A stretch of DNA of 64,000 bases. It comes from Aminobacter aminovorans (GTDB lineage Bacteria; Pseudomonadota; Alphaproteobacteria; Rhizobiales; Rhizobiaceae). Made by a program: the position numbers and the translations under genes. Positions 1 through 7,974 of this stretch are shown in pieces. The stretch is taken from assembly GCF_900445235.1 (NCBI RefSeq), contig NZ_UFSM01000003.1, forward strand, positions 124,001 through 188,000, given 5' to 3'. Below the pieces are notes generated by a model. It did no database searches, was not told the origin of the DNA, and saw only the letters and a program-made list of their open reading frames with translations. How positions within the stretch are numbered: position 1 is the first letter of the stretch; each line of letters opens with the position of its first letter.

Positions 1-809
1 TCGCAGGCGATAGCGTCGAGATCGGCAGGAGTCTGGCGCGGCGATGCGCCATGTCCGGGAAGATCGAGCGCCAAAAGCGGCGCGTCGACGGGACCGGCGG
101 CCAGCATAGGCCGCCAGCTGTTGAGGTCGGCACCAAAGCCATGGATCAGAACGATCGGTCGCCCTTCACCTTGTCGTAGCCAGGCGAAGTTGAGCGGTGC
201 CGCGCCAGCGGACCGCTGTGGCGCCGACCGCGGCTGGGAGGATGCCGGCGGCCTGGAAACAGTGGGAGCGGGCTTGGCCGGAGCAGGTGCTTCCAGCTTC
301 GGCAAAGCGATTGCTGTCTCGACGTCCTTGCGCATGACGCGGCCCCGTGGGCCCGATCCAACGATGGCATCGAGCTTCAAGCCAGCTTCCGCCGCGAGGC
401 GGCGGGCCAACGGCGTGGCGCGGGTGCCATTCGACAGCGCATTGGAGGCGGGCTTCGCCGGCGAGACATCAGCCAGAGCGGATGGAGCTGCCGGGACCGG
501 CACAGCAGGTACGACTTCCGGCGCGGCCTTGGCCTCGACAGGCGCGTCCTTTACCGGCTTGCCGGCTTCACCTTCGGCATAGATCCAGGCAACGGCTTCG
601 CCGACGGGGATGTCAACGCCTTCCTTACCCGAGATTTCGCGGATGATACCGGAGGCCGGCGCATCGATTTCCATCGCCGCCTTGTCGGTTTCGATCTCGA
701 ACAGCAGGTCGCCTTTCTTGACCATAGCGCCTTCGTCGACGTACCAGCGCGAAATGCGTCCGGTCGCCATGTCCATGTCGACCTTGGGCAGGATTACTTC
801 GACCGGCAT
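1..809 (-). CDS. acoC: Acetoin dehydrogenase-type E2 (lipoyl / alpha-beta hydrolase), partial
   Basis: The reading frame opens at an ATG (807-809) and runs off the left edge without a stop, so the C-terminus is missing. The N-terminus is a biotinyl/lipoyl domain with the lipoylation motif ETDKA. An Ala/Pro-rich linker follows, then a peripheral-subunit-binding motif (ATPLARRLAAEAGLKL...GSGPRGRV), a second linker, and the start of an alpha/beta-hydrolase fold (VLIHGFGADLNSW, LDLPGHG). A lipoyl domain fused to a hydrolase instead of the usual acyltransferase catalytic domain is characteristic of AcoC of acetoin dehydrogenase complexes, which transfers the acetyl unit to CoA. The gene starts 3 nt after the E1 beta stop, so it is cotranscribed. 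The true substrate of the complex is inferred from the family only. Confidence 0.85.
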   Translation of the reverse strand, partial: MPVEVILPKVDMDMATGRISRWYVDEGAMVKKGDLLFEIETDKAAMEIDAPASGIIREISGKEGVDIPVGEAVAWIYAEGEAGKPVKDAPVEAKAAPEVVPAVPVPAAPSALADVSPAKPASNALSNGTRATPLARRLAAEAGLKLDAIVGSGPRGRVMRKDVETAIALPKLEAPAPAKPAPTVSRPPASSQPRSAPQRSAGAAPLNFAWLRQGEGRPIVLIHGFGADLNSWRPMLAAGPVDAPLLALDLPGHGASPRQTPADLDAIAC

Positions 810-812
810 GGC

Positions 813-1811
813 CTAGCGGCTCCCAGTGGCGAGGCTGCGCGCGGCGGCCAGGATGTCAGGCACCTGCGGCACGGTCGCCTTTTCCAGTTCCGGATTATAA
901 GGGATCGGCGTCTCGGCACCGCCGAGGCGTACGATCGGCGCATCGAGGAAGTCGAAGGCCTCGCTCTCGGCGATCATGGCGCTGACTTCGGCACCAACGC
1001 CGAGCGTCTTCACGCCTTCATAGACGCAGAGCAGACGCGACGTCTTCTTGACGCTCTCGATGACGGTTTCCTTATCCATCGGCCTGATGGTGCGCAGGTC
1101 GACGACCTCGACGTCGATGCCTTCGGCCTCGAGCGTCTTGGCAGCTTCCAGCGCCTTGTGCACCATGATCGAGGTGGCGACGATGGTGAGGTCGCGGCCC
1201 TCGCGGCGGATTTCGGCCTTGCCGATCGGCACGGTGTAATAGCCTTCGGGAACCGGGCCCTTGGTCTTGTAGAGCAGCTTGTGCTCGAAGATCATCACCG
1301 GATCCGGATCGGCAACGGCCGCGAGCAGCATGCCCTTGGCGTCATAAGGCGTCGCCGGCTGGATGACCTTCAGGCCAGGCACATGGCCGAGCCAAGCTTC
1401 CAGGCTCTGGCTATGCTGGGCCGCAGCGCCCGTCCCGGAGCCAGCCGGGAAGCGCATGACCACGGGCACGGAAACCGCACCGCCGAGCATGTAGCGCATC
1501 TTGGCGGCCTGGTTGACGATCTGCTCCATGGCGAGCGTGGCGAAGTCGGAGAACTGGAACTCGAAGATCGGGCGCAATCCCGTCATGGCGGCACCCACGG
1601 CAACGCCGGCGCCACCAAGTTCGGAAATCGGCGTATCGATGACGCGATCGGCGCCGAAGCGCTCGACCAGGTCGCCGGTCACCTGGAAGGCACCGCCATA
1701 GACGCCGATGTCCTCGCCCATGAGGAAGACGCGCTCGTCCGTTTCCAGGGCAATCGCCATGGCTTCCTGGATCGCCTGGGCATAGCTCAGCTCACGCACG
1801 GCCTGATCCAT
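813..1811 (-). CDS. acoB: 2-oxoacid/acetoin dehydrogenase E1 component, beta subunit
   Basis: The 332-residue protein has the transketolase pyrimidine-binding domain followed by the transketolase C-terminal domain. Visible family motifs are GEDIGVYGG near residue 32, the conserved His in [13 protein letters not shown], and [18 protein letters not shown]. With the alpha subunit it forms the thiamine-diphosphate-dependent E1 that decarboxylates or cleaves the substrate and loads the E2 lipoyl group. Its ATG overlaps the TAA of the E1 alpha gene by one base (TAATG), which indicates translational coupling. Length is typical of PdhB/AcoB. The acetoin assignment rests mainly on the hydrolase-fused E2 next door; pyruvate or another 2-oxo/hydroxyketone substrate is possible. 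Confidence 0.88.
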   Translation of the reverse strand: MDQAVRELSYAQAIQEAMAIALETDERVFLMGEDIGVYGGAFQVTGDLVERFGADRVIDTPISELGGAGVAVGAAMTGLRPIFEFQFSDFATLAMEQIVNQAAKMRYMLGGAVSVPVVMRFPAGSGTGAAAQHSQSLEAWLGHVPGLKVIQPATPYDAKGMLLAAVADPDPVMIFEHKLLYKTKGPVPEGYYTVPIGKAEIRREGRDLTIVATSIMVHKALEAAKTLEAEGIDVEVVDLRTIRPMDKETVIESVKKTSRLLCVYEGVKTLGVGAEVSAMIAESEAFDFLDAPIVRLGGAETPIPYNPELEKATVPQVPDILAAARSLATGSR

Positions 1812-2845
1812 TACACAGTCTCCGTGTAGACGTAGCGTTCGAGATTGCGGATCTCGGGCGACGGGCTTGCCTTGGCGAACTCGATGCCGTCGGCGATTTC
1901 CTTGGCGACCGCCTCGCGGATGGCCTCGATGCCGGCCTTGTCGATGATGCCGAATTCCATCAGTTCATTCTCGTAGCGGACGATCGGATCGCGGTTGGTC
2001 ATCCAGTCCTCGATCTCTTCCTTGGTCCGGTAGCGGTTACGGTCGCTCTTGGAGTGACCGCGATGGCGATAGGTCTTGGACTCGATCAGCGTTGGCCCTT
2101 CCCCTGCCCTCGCCCGGCGAACCGCTTCGTGGCTGGCCTCGGCAACCTCCGACAACACGTTGCCGTCGACGATCACGCCCGGCATCGAATAGGCGGCGGC
2201 GCGGTCGGCGACATTCGGCACCGCGGTCGAGCGCGCCATCGAGGTCGACATGCCGTAGCCGTTGTTTTCACAGACGAAGATGACTGGCAGCTTCCAAAGC
2301 GAGGCCATGTTGAGCGCCTCGTGGAAAGCGCCCTCATTGTTGGCGCCATCGCCGAAGAAGGAAATGACGACGCGATCCGATTTCAGGCGTTTGGCGGTGA
2401 GCGCCGCACCCACGGCGATCGGAATGCCCCCGCCAACGATGCCATTGGCACCGAGATTGCCCGTCGTCACGTCGGCGATGTGCATCGAGCCGCCGCGGCC
2501 GCGGCAATAGCCGGTCGTCTTGCCAAAGAACTCGGCGAACATCTTCGATACTTCAGCACCCTTGGCAATACAGTGACCATGGCCGCGGTGCGTCGAGGTG
2601 ATCTGATCGTCATTGGTGAGCGGCATGCAGATGCCCATGGCACTCGCCTCCTGACCGATGGACAGGTGCATCGTGCCGTGGATCAGGCCACGCATGTAGG
2701 ATTCTTCCGCGCCCTCTTCGAACTGGCGGATGAGATACATCTTGTGCAGCGCCTGCTTGAGCCGGTCAGCGCTGTATTCCCTATAGATGAAGGGCAGGTT
2801 CGCGCCTGCCGGCAGGTCCTTGGTCTTTGCCTGGGCCACTGTCAT
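1811..2845 (-). CDS. acoA: 2-oxoacid/acetoin dehydrogenase E1 component, alpha subunit
   Basis: The 344-residue protein carries the thiamine-diphosphate motif [15 protein letters not shown]...NNGYG and the conserved [10 protein letters not shown] and GRGGSMH segments of the E1 alpha dehydrogenase family. It binds ThDP at the interface with the beta subunit and catalyses substrate cleavage and hydroxyethyl transfer. The ATG overlaps the TGA of the upstream oxidoreductase gene by 4 nt (ATGA), and the stop overlaps the start of the E1 beta gene by one base, so these genes form one transcript. The region just before the phosphorylation-loop Ser of eukaryotic homologues is present but is not known to be regulatory in bacteria. 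Confidence 0.9.
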   Translation of the reverse strand: MTVAQAKTKDLPAGANLPFIYREYSADRLKQALHKMYLIRQFEEGAEESYMRGLIHGTMHLSIGQEASAMGICMPLTNDDQITSTHRGHGHCIAKGAEVSKMFAEFFGKTTGYCRGRGGSMHIADVTTGNLGANGIVGGGIPIAVGAALTAKRLKSDRVVISFFGDGANNEGAFHEALNMASLWKLPVIFVCENNGYGMSTSMARSTAVPNVADRAAAYSMPGVIVDGNVLSEVAEASHEAVRRARAGEGPTLIESKTYRHRGHSKSDRNRYRTKEEIEDWMTNRDPIVRYENELMEFGIIDKAGIEAIREAVAKEIADGIEFAKASPSPEIRNLERYVYTETV

Positions 2846-4167
2846 GCCTCCGCTCCATAGACCAGCCTGTCTTGCCTTGCGCGCAGCTCGGCGATCTTCG
2901 AACCTGGCGCAACGGCCGCATTGGCTGATGTGATGAGTTCGCCCTTCCTGATCGGGGCCGTCACCGTGCCGCCCTGCAGCAGGCCGCAGGGGATGGCTTT
3001 TGCCGCACGCGCTTCACCGGCCGTCATGATCCAGGCGCGGTAGGTGTATTCGCCGATGGCATCGAGCGCGTCGCCGGGCGCAAGGTCCTTCTTGGCGACG
3101 GCACAGACGTCAGCCACCGGCTTGGCCAGCGGCACCATGTCGGCCTTGCCGTAGAGCACCACACGCGCGCAGGTCAGCGGCACCTCGAGCGAGGTCAGGT
3201 GATAGGGCCGGTGGAAGGTGAAATACGGGCCATGGCCCATCTTCAGGTCTTCCATGCGCTCGCGGATGCGCGGATGCGACATGTCGGCGATGACGAAGAC
3301 GCCCGGCGCCACACCCTTGCCGATCGAATAGTCGACGACGCCGACCTTCGACAAAACGCCGCCGTCCTTCTCGGGGACCAGCACCTTGTTTAGCTCCGGC
3401 AAGGTCGCCGCCGGTCCGTGCATGCCGGCCTTGTCTGGAACAAGCCCCGTCGCATTGGCGATCGCCGCCATCTCGACCATGGTCTTGGAGCCGTCGACGA
3501 ACTCGACGAGCATGCGCACGTTCATGTTGCGGCGGGCCGCTTCCTCGGCATAGTCGTGCGGCACTGCATCGATGTTGAGCGGATTGTTCTTGCCCTTGCC
3601 GGCGGCAACGATGGTGTGGCCCATCGCCGAGACGAACTCGATCAGTTCCATGCAGGACGACGGCTCGTCGCCGGCGCCGAGCGAATAGGTGACGCCGAGC
3701 CGGTCGGCCTCGCTCTTGAGATAGGCGCCGATGGTGACGTCGGCCTCGACATTCATCATCACCAGATGCTTGCCATGCTCCATGGCGCGCAGGCCGATCT
3801 CGGCGCCGACAGCGGGAACACCGGTCGCATCGATGACGACGTCGATCAGGCCGCTGTTGAGGATCAGATCAGCATCGTTGGTGACGGCAACCTTGCCGGC
3901 CTCGATCGCCTCGTTCAGCGCCGAGCCGGAGGCGACTTCGCGCGCGTGGCCCTTCTCCTGATAGGCGATGTCGACGGCGCGATGCGCATTGGGCAGGTTG
4001 AGCTCGGAAATCGCGCCGACCTCGATGCCGGGCATGTGCGCCACCCGCGCCACGATGTCGGTGCCCATCTCGCCCGAGCCGATCAGGCCGATGCGGATCG
4101 GCTTGCCAGACTTGCCTCGCTCGGCAAGATCCCGAGCCAAGCCGACTGGTGCGACGTTGATGGTCAT
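2842..4167 (-). CDS. Rossmann NAD(P)-dependent oxidoreductase with C-terminal SAF domain
   Basis: The start chosen is the ATG at 4165-4167 (MTINVAPVG), preceded by GGGAGGAACC; a GTG at 4188 in the same frame would place the ribosome-binding site inside the gene. The protein has about 441 residues. It contains a Rossmann nucleotide-binding motif (IGLIGSGEMG), a segment like the substrate domain of homoserine dehydrogenases (VMMNVEADVTIG, AGDEPSS), and a C-terminal SAF domain (YTYRAWIM...KAIPCGLLQGGTVTAPIRKGELIT). Proteins of this build are labelled predicted homoserine dehydrogenase (COG4091-like) and occur in sugar, polyol and ketoacid gene clusters. It is the first gene of the acoABC-like operon, so it probably oxidises or isomerises a precursor of the dehydrogenase substrate. 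The exact reaction cannot be read from the sequence. Confidence 0.8.
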   Translation of the reverse strand: MTINVAPVGLARDLAERGKSGKPIRIGLIGSGEMGTDIVARVAHMPGIEVGAISELNLPNAHRAVDIAYQEKGHAREVASGSALNEAIEAGKVAVTNDADLILNSGLIDVVIDATGVPAVGAEIGLRAMEHGKHLVMMNVEADVTIGAYLKSEADRLGVTYSLGAGDEPSSCMELIEFVSAMGHTIVAAGKGKNNPLNIDAVPHDYAEEAARRNMNVRMLVEFVDGSKTMVEMAAIANATGLVPDKAGMHGPAATLPELNKVLVPEKDGGVLSKVGVVDYSIGKGVAPGVFVIADMSHPRIRERMEDLKMGHGPYFTFHRPYHLTSLEVPLTCARVVLYGKADMVPLAKPVADVCAVAKKDLAPGDALDAIGEYTYRAWIMTAGEARAAKAIPCGLLQGGTVTAPIRKGELITSANAAVAPGSKIAELRARQDRLVYGAEA

Positions 4168-4206
4168 CCGATGGTTCCTCCCGAGCACGGTCTGCGATTG
4201 CCCTCA

Positions 4207-4235
4207 GAGGTAATGAACATCTGTATTTGTGTCAA
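4207..4235 (-). promoter_or_regulatory. Possible promoter and inverted repeat upstream of the SAF oxidoreductase-aco operon
   Basis: On the minus strand a perfect TTGACA -35 element lies at 4235-4230, with a weak -10 (TACCTC) after 17 nt at 4212-4207, leaving about 40 nt to the ATG at 4167. The inverted repeat GTATT-6 nt-AATAC (4223-4238) overlaps the -35 box and could be an operator. The -10 match is poor, so this is tentative. Confidence 0.35.
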
Positions 4236-4402
4236 TACGAATGTCCATGTTTTCACGGTTCATGGACTCGGTATGAAGTTTCCAGCCATGACCACTCCGG
4301 CACTGCAGAACAGCACTGGTGGCCGCCGCATGAAGCAGCGCACAGACGAAGGCCCGAGCGACGACGACAGCGGTTTCGATTCCGTGCGTCGTTGCAGAAG
4401 AC

Positions 4403-4443
4403 CTGCCATCGACCCGCATGGATCGCGTCGGCCCCGCCGGTTC
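4403..4443 (-). pseudogene. Decayed fragment of a DoeB-like (aspartoacylase-family) deacylase gene
   Basis: Read on the minus strand, this segment encodes EPAGPTRSMRVDGR. The same 14 residues occur in the intact DoeB-like gene at 62250-63257, and the DNA agrees in 38 of 41 positions with 62988-63028. Weaker similarity extends upstream (LRCRRIGVHETIAEP against LRVLKHLGILPDAIVEP). Downstream the frame breaks: continuing residues resembling QVFC appear only in another frame. There is no start codon or remaining zinc-binding region, so this is a relic. The stretch 4189-4558 otherwise holds only the putative promoter above and no convincing gene. Confidence 0.6.
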
Positions 4444-4558
4444 GGCAATGGTCTCGTGCACGCCAATTCGTCGGCACCGCAGCTGGTTGGCGTGGACCGA
4501 GTTGAGTTGGATTATTGCAGCTTTGCGAGCTGTGGGTTATCCAGCTGACAGCAGCCAG

Positions 4559-5059
4559 ATGCGGGGTTCGGACCAATTGAGCGTAGCTTTTGCCAAGGAG
4601 GAAAGTGCCGAGGCGGCATCGGAAACCATCCTGCCGGCGCGCCCTATCTCCGATCGGATCAACCTCGTCACAGCGGCGGGCTTCAAGATGCTGCAGGATG
4701 AATTGGCCCGTGCCCAGCAAGCTCTCAAGGCCGCCAACATGCTGGACGACGTCAACGAACGGCGACGGCAGTCGGCGGTTCCGGTTCGGGACATGCGCTA
4801 TTATGCCGAACGCGTGCGCACCGCCCAGCTCATGCCGGTGCCTGCCTCAAACCAAGTGGTCGCCTTCGGTCACACAGTTGCCTTCGAGCGCGATGACGGC
4901 CGCACTCAGACCTTCCGCATCGTCGGTGAGGATGAGGCCAACCCGTCTCAAGCTTCCATCTCGCATGGCTCACCGGTGGCCCTTGCCCTGATTGGCAAAA
5001 CCGTCGGCGACGTTGTGCTGCTGGGGCAGCGCGAGCTCGAGATCCTGTCCATTTCCTAG
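4559..5059 (+). CDS. GreA/GreB-family transcription elongation factor-like protein
   Basis: The start is uncertain; ATG 4559 gives 166 residues, close to the family length, while earlier in-frame starts add an unrelated N-terminus. An N-terminal coiled-coil begins at about NLVTAAGFKMLQDELARAQQAL, matching the GreA pattern of a Gly followed by leucine/acid heptads. The C-terminus (HGSPVALALIGKTVGDVVLLGQRELEILSI) matches the FKBP-like GreA/GreB domain. Such proteins bind the RNA polymerase secondary channel. The coiled-coil tip reads SAVPVRDMRYYAERV rather than the usual GDLxENAEYxAA, so the acidic pair needed for transcript cleavage is not evident. It is not obviously part of an operon with its neighbours. 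Confidence 0.7.
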   Translation: MRGSDQLSVAFAKEESAEAASETILPARPISDRINLVTAAGFKMLQDELARAQQALKAANMLDDVNERRRQSAVPVRDMRYYAERVRTAQLMPVPASNQVVAFGHTVAFERDDGRTQTFRIVGEDEANPSQASISHGSPVALALIGKTVGDVVLLGQRELEILSIS

Positions 5060-5472
5060 CCGGACAGCGTCGGAACCAGACTGCGGAAACTCAAACTGTT
5101 GCGAAACGCTTGGCATCGTCGCCCGTCTGCATCACCGTGCGGCCGATTGCACCGTGCGGCCGCAAGCGCAACCTGACTTCAGCCTCAATACTGACGCTGT
5201 CCTCAATACCCCTTAACCTGCTGGATCGGCCTGCGATGCCGGCTTTCCGATAGCGGCCATATCATCAGGCGGCAATCTATGTGCAAGCCGGACCAGCACG
5301 AAGCCATGCTCGGCGAAGAGGAGTGCCGAAGGTGCACCGGTCACAGACAATCCGTCTTATCTGGCATCCTTCTCCTTGTCCTTTTTTGTCCGATCCTTGT
5401 CCGCTGCATGGCTGGCGCGGCTGGACACAAAGCCTAGGATCGCGCACATCATGGCTCACGGAGTGTCCAGAA
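5060..5472 (+). other. Noncoding stretch before the isochorismatase gene
   Basis: I see no convincing gene in these 413 nt. The notable element is the set of phased TTGTCC repeats at 5373-5402, listed separately. Two matches to gtgcggccg (about 5140-5165) form a short direct repeat of unknown meaning. Confidence 0.5.
5373..5402 (+). promoter_or_regulatory. Phased direct repeats, likely AraC-type operator
   Basis: TCCTTGTCC occurs at 5373-5381 and again at 5394-5402, exactly 21 bp apart, with a third TTGTCC midway at 5386-5391. Repeats spaced by two helical turns are the usual layout of AraC/XylS-family binding sites. They lie about 70 nt upstream of the hydrolase gene that is coupled to a GlxA-type AraC regulator, so autoregulation is a reasonable inference. 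No protein binding is shown by the sequence itself. Confidence 0.45.
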
Positions 5473-6036
5473 ATGACCGATACTGCTCTGCTTGTAATCG
5501 ATGCCCAGGAAAGCTTCCGTCAGCGCGCCAACTGGCACGAGGTCGACAGCCCGACCTATCTCAGGAACCAGCAGGCGCTTATCGACGGGGCGGTCAAGAA
5601 AGGCTGGAAGATCGTGCGTGTGTTCCATGCCGAGCCCGAAGGCATCTTCTCCCCGGCTTCGGGTTTCGTCAGGCCGCTTGCGGAAATCAAGCTCGACAAG
5701 CCCGACCTCGAATTCCAGAAGTTCAGGCATTCCGCCTTCGTTGGCTCGCCGCTTGAAGTCTACCTGATCGAGAACGGCATCCGCCGCCTCGTCATTTCGG
5801 GCATTCGCAGCGAACAGTGCTGCGAGACGACCACCCGTCATGGGTCGGATCTTGGCTGGCAGGTCGACTACGTTACCGAAGCGACCCACACCATGCCGCT
5901 GACCGATGCGACCGGAAAAACCTGGACGCCCGAAGAGATTAAGGCGCGCACGGCAGCCGTGCTCGATGGACGTTTCGCCCGCGTCTGCACCATTGCCGAG
6001 GCGCTGGCCGGTGAGGCGAGGGCAGCCGCCGCATGA
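5473..6036 (+). CDS. Isochorismatase-like cysteine hydrolase
   Basis: The chosen start, ATG 5473, gives 187 residues; upstream in-frame codons are unrelated sequence. The N-terminal strand ALLVIDAQESF supplies the catalytic Asp (D10), the FQKFRHSAF segment supplies the Lys, and GIRSEQCCETT near residue 116 supplies the nucleophilic Cys, so the Asp-Lys-Cys triad of the isochorismatase-like family is complete. Members hydrolyse amides or related bonds (nicotinamide, N-carbamoyl compounds, ureidoacrylate). The stop overlaps the start of the GlxA-type regulator by 4 nt, so the two are translationally coupled and the regulator probably senses a related metabolite. The substrate is unknown. Confidence 0.85.
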   Translation: MTDTALLVIDAQESFRQRANWHEVDSPTYLRNQQALIDGAVKKGWKIVRVFHAEPEGIFSPASGFVRPLAEIKLDKPDLEFQKFRHSAFVGSPLEVYLIENGIRRLVISGIRSEQCCETTTRHGSDLGWQVDYVTEATHTMPLTDATGKTWTPEEIKARTAAVLDGRFARVCTIAEALAGEARAAAA

Positions 6037-7046
6037 CCGTGCCGCGCCGGATTCCAACCTATGTGGTGATGCCGGCGCGGACGCTTTTGCTCGATGTCGC
6101 CGGGCCGATGGAGGCCCTGCGTTATGCCAACCGGCTGCAGCAGGAAGTGCAGTTCGACGTCGACTATATCGGCGCCTTGCCGGAGGTTACGACCTCGATC
6201 GGGCTGCGTGTCGCCGGCATCTCGCCGCTGCCCGAGACCATCGAGCCGGACGCCTTGATCGTGGTCGCGGGCGACACCGACGAACCGATGGACGCGGGCC
6301 AGCCCTTCGAGGCGCTCGATCAAGGCTCCGACGAACTGGTCCAGTGGCTGAGGCGCAGCATAAGACCCGGTATTTTGCTCGTGTCTATCTGCTCGGGTGC
6401 TCTCCTGGCCGGGAGAGCGGGGCTGCTTGACGGGGTCAAATGCACCACGCATTTCACCGACTGCGAACGTCTCGCCCAGATCGCGCCTTTGGCCAAGGTG
6501 CTGGAGAACCGGCTCTATGTCGAGGATGGCGAACGCTATACCAGCGCCGGCATCACCGCCGGTATCGATCTGATGCTGCATATCATCGGCCGGCTCACCA
6601 ACCCGGCCGTCTCCGCCGCCGTGGCAAAGTCGCTCGTCGTCTATTTCCGCCGCCTCGGAACTGACCCACAGCTTTCGCCATGGCTGGAAGGCAGAAACCA
6701 CATTCACGCGGCCATCCATCGGGTACAAGATGCAATAACGGCCGATCCGGCGCGAGAGTGGTCGCTTACAGCATTGGCTGACATTGCCATAACCAGCCCC
6801 AGGCACCTCAGCCGACTGTTCAATGATCAAACCGGCATGAGTATCCCCAGTTATCTCAACCGGCTGCGCGTCGCACTGGCCCAGCAGCTTCTGAACGAGA
6901 CGAGGCTCGACATGGAGCGGGTGGCAGAGCGCGTCGGCTACAGCTCGAGCCGGCAGTTGCGTCGCGCCTGGGGACGGTTCAATGCGACCCCGCCGAGTGC
7001 CCTTCGGCGGGATGTCGCCTATCCACCTCACCTGCGCAAAAGCTGA
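6033..7046 (+). CDS. GlxA-family transcriptional regulator (DJ-1/PfpI plus AraC HTH)
   Basis: The 337-residue protein has an N-terminal DJ-1/PfpI-like domain (about residues 8-190; YVVMPARTLLLDVAGPMEALRYAN, VSICSGALLAGRAGLLDG with the nucleophile-elbow Cys) and a C-terminal AraC/XylS HTH (about 230-330; WSLTALADIAITSPRHLSRLFNDQTG and MERVAERVGYSSSRQLRRAW). This build is that of GlxA-type activators of amide and quaternary-amine metabolism. It overlaps the preceding hydrolase gene by 4 nt. The direct repeats at 5373-5402 are a candidate binding site. Effector unknown. Confidence 0.88.
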   Translation: MTVPRRIPTYVVMPARTLLLDVAGPMEALRYANRLQQEVQFDVDYIGALPEVTTSIGLRVAGISPLPETIEPDALIVVAGDTDEPMDAGQPFEALDQGSDELVQWLRRSIRPGILLVSICSGALLAGRAGLLDGVKCTTHFTDCERLAQIAPLAKVLENRLYVEDGERYTSAGITAGIDLMLHIIGRLTNPAVSAAVAKSLVVYFRRLGTDPQLSPWLEGRNHIHAAIHRVQDAITADPAREWSLTALADIAITSPRHLSRLFNDQTGMSIPSYLNRLRVALAQQLLNETRLDMERVAERVGYSSSRQLRRAWGRFNATPPSALRRDVAYPPHLRKS

Positions 7047-7188
7047 TCCTCCGCAGCATGCAAATCAGCTGTTGGGCGCGCATTTCAGACCTCGCCATCT
7101 CAGTATGCGAGAAGATTAGTCAGGCCCTTTGCATGCGAGCACCAGCGCGGCACGCGTAACCCGTTCTCTTGTCATGCGGCTGATCAGA

Positions 7189-7845
7189 TCAGTCGCTCCT
7201 GGAAAAGCCGGTCTCACAGAAGCTGATGATGTCGTCTATCAGGGCGCTGTTGCTGACGTGATCCTGGATAGCCTCGAGCCCGGGCATGCGACGGGCATTC
7301 GGATCGAGGTCAGCAACGATGTGCAAGATGGCGCCGCGAATGTATTCATAGCGCAGCGCGATCTGCGCCTCACCGAGCCCGGGCGCCACCCGCTGCAGCA
7401 TTCGTCGGGATAAGCGATGGAGTTCGTCGAACTGCTCGGCGAAGATTTCATTGGTCAGGGTTCGAGGCAAAGCCTTGGTTTGCAGCATCAGTCGGATCGC
7501 CGCGCGCCCCCCGCGCTCGTCGAGGCTGAGCTCGACAAGCGGAGCGACGATCGCGCGGAGCACGGTGCGCAGGGTTGGCTGCGGGTCGTCTTCACATGCC
7601 TTCATTGCCCCCAGGCGCGCCGCGTTTAGCGGGCCGAGGCATTGCTCGAGTGTCAGGCGCAGCAATTCGTCTTTGGAGCGGAAGTGATAATTGACCGCCG
7701 CAATGTTCGCGCCCGCCGCCCGGGTGACTTCCCGCAGCGTGGCCGCATCGAACCCGCGATCGGCGAACACGAAGGTCGCCGCATGCAGCAATGCACGACG
7801 CGTGTCGCGATCGTCGTGCCGGCCGGTTCTTTCTTCAGCGTCCAT
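7189..7845 (-). CDS. TetR/AcrR-family regulator
   Basis: The 218-residue protein has an N-terminal TetR HTH (RRALLHAATFVFADRGFDAATLREVTRAAGANIAAVNYHFRSKDELL, about residues 16-62). The rest is an all-helical effector domain that resembles the CerR (DUF1956) type in its spacing (LEQCLGPLNAAR..., RRMLQRVAPGL). It lies downstream of the DHDPS-like gene on the same strand with a 129-nt gap, so it may be cotranscribed with it or have its own promoter. A palindrome upstream of that gene (8956-8973) is a plausible operator. Ligand unknown. Confidence 0.85.
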   Translation of the reverse strand: MDAEERTGRHDDRDTRRALLHAATFVFADRGFDAATLREVTRAAGANIAAVNYHFRSKDELLRLTLEQCLGPLNAARLGAMKACEDDPQPTLRTVLRAIVAPLVELSLDERGGRAAIRLMLQTKALPRTLTNEIFAEQFDELHRLSRRMLQRVAPGLGEAQIALRYEYIRGAILHIVADLDPNARRMPGLEAIQDHVSNSALIDDIISFCETGFSRSD

Positions 7846-7974
7846 ACCACCTCATAGCCGAAAGCGGGTTCGCGTGCTGCTCTCATCGGCGTCAAATCTG
7901 AGGATATGTACCAGCGGAGCCTCGGCCATCCGGTGCCGCGTTTCGGTCTGAAAATACGGAGCCGTGGCCACCAA

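Noticed and set aside
2054..2860. A 268-codon plus-strand frame opposite the E1 alpha gene
   Set aside because: The minus strand has strong E1 alpha motifs and operon overlaps. The plus-strand product is His/Arg-rich shadow sequence.
5868..7031. A long minus-strand frame opposite the GlxA-type regulator
   Set aside because: The plus strand encodes clear DJ-1 and AraC domains; the antisense product has no motifs.
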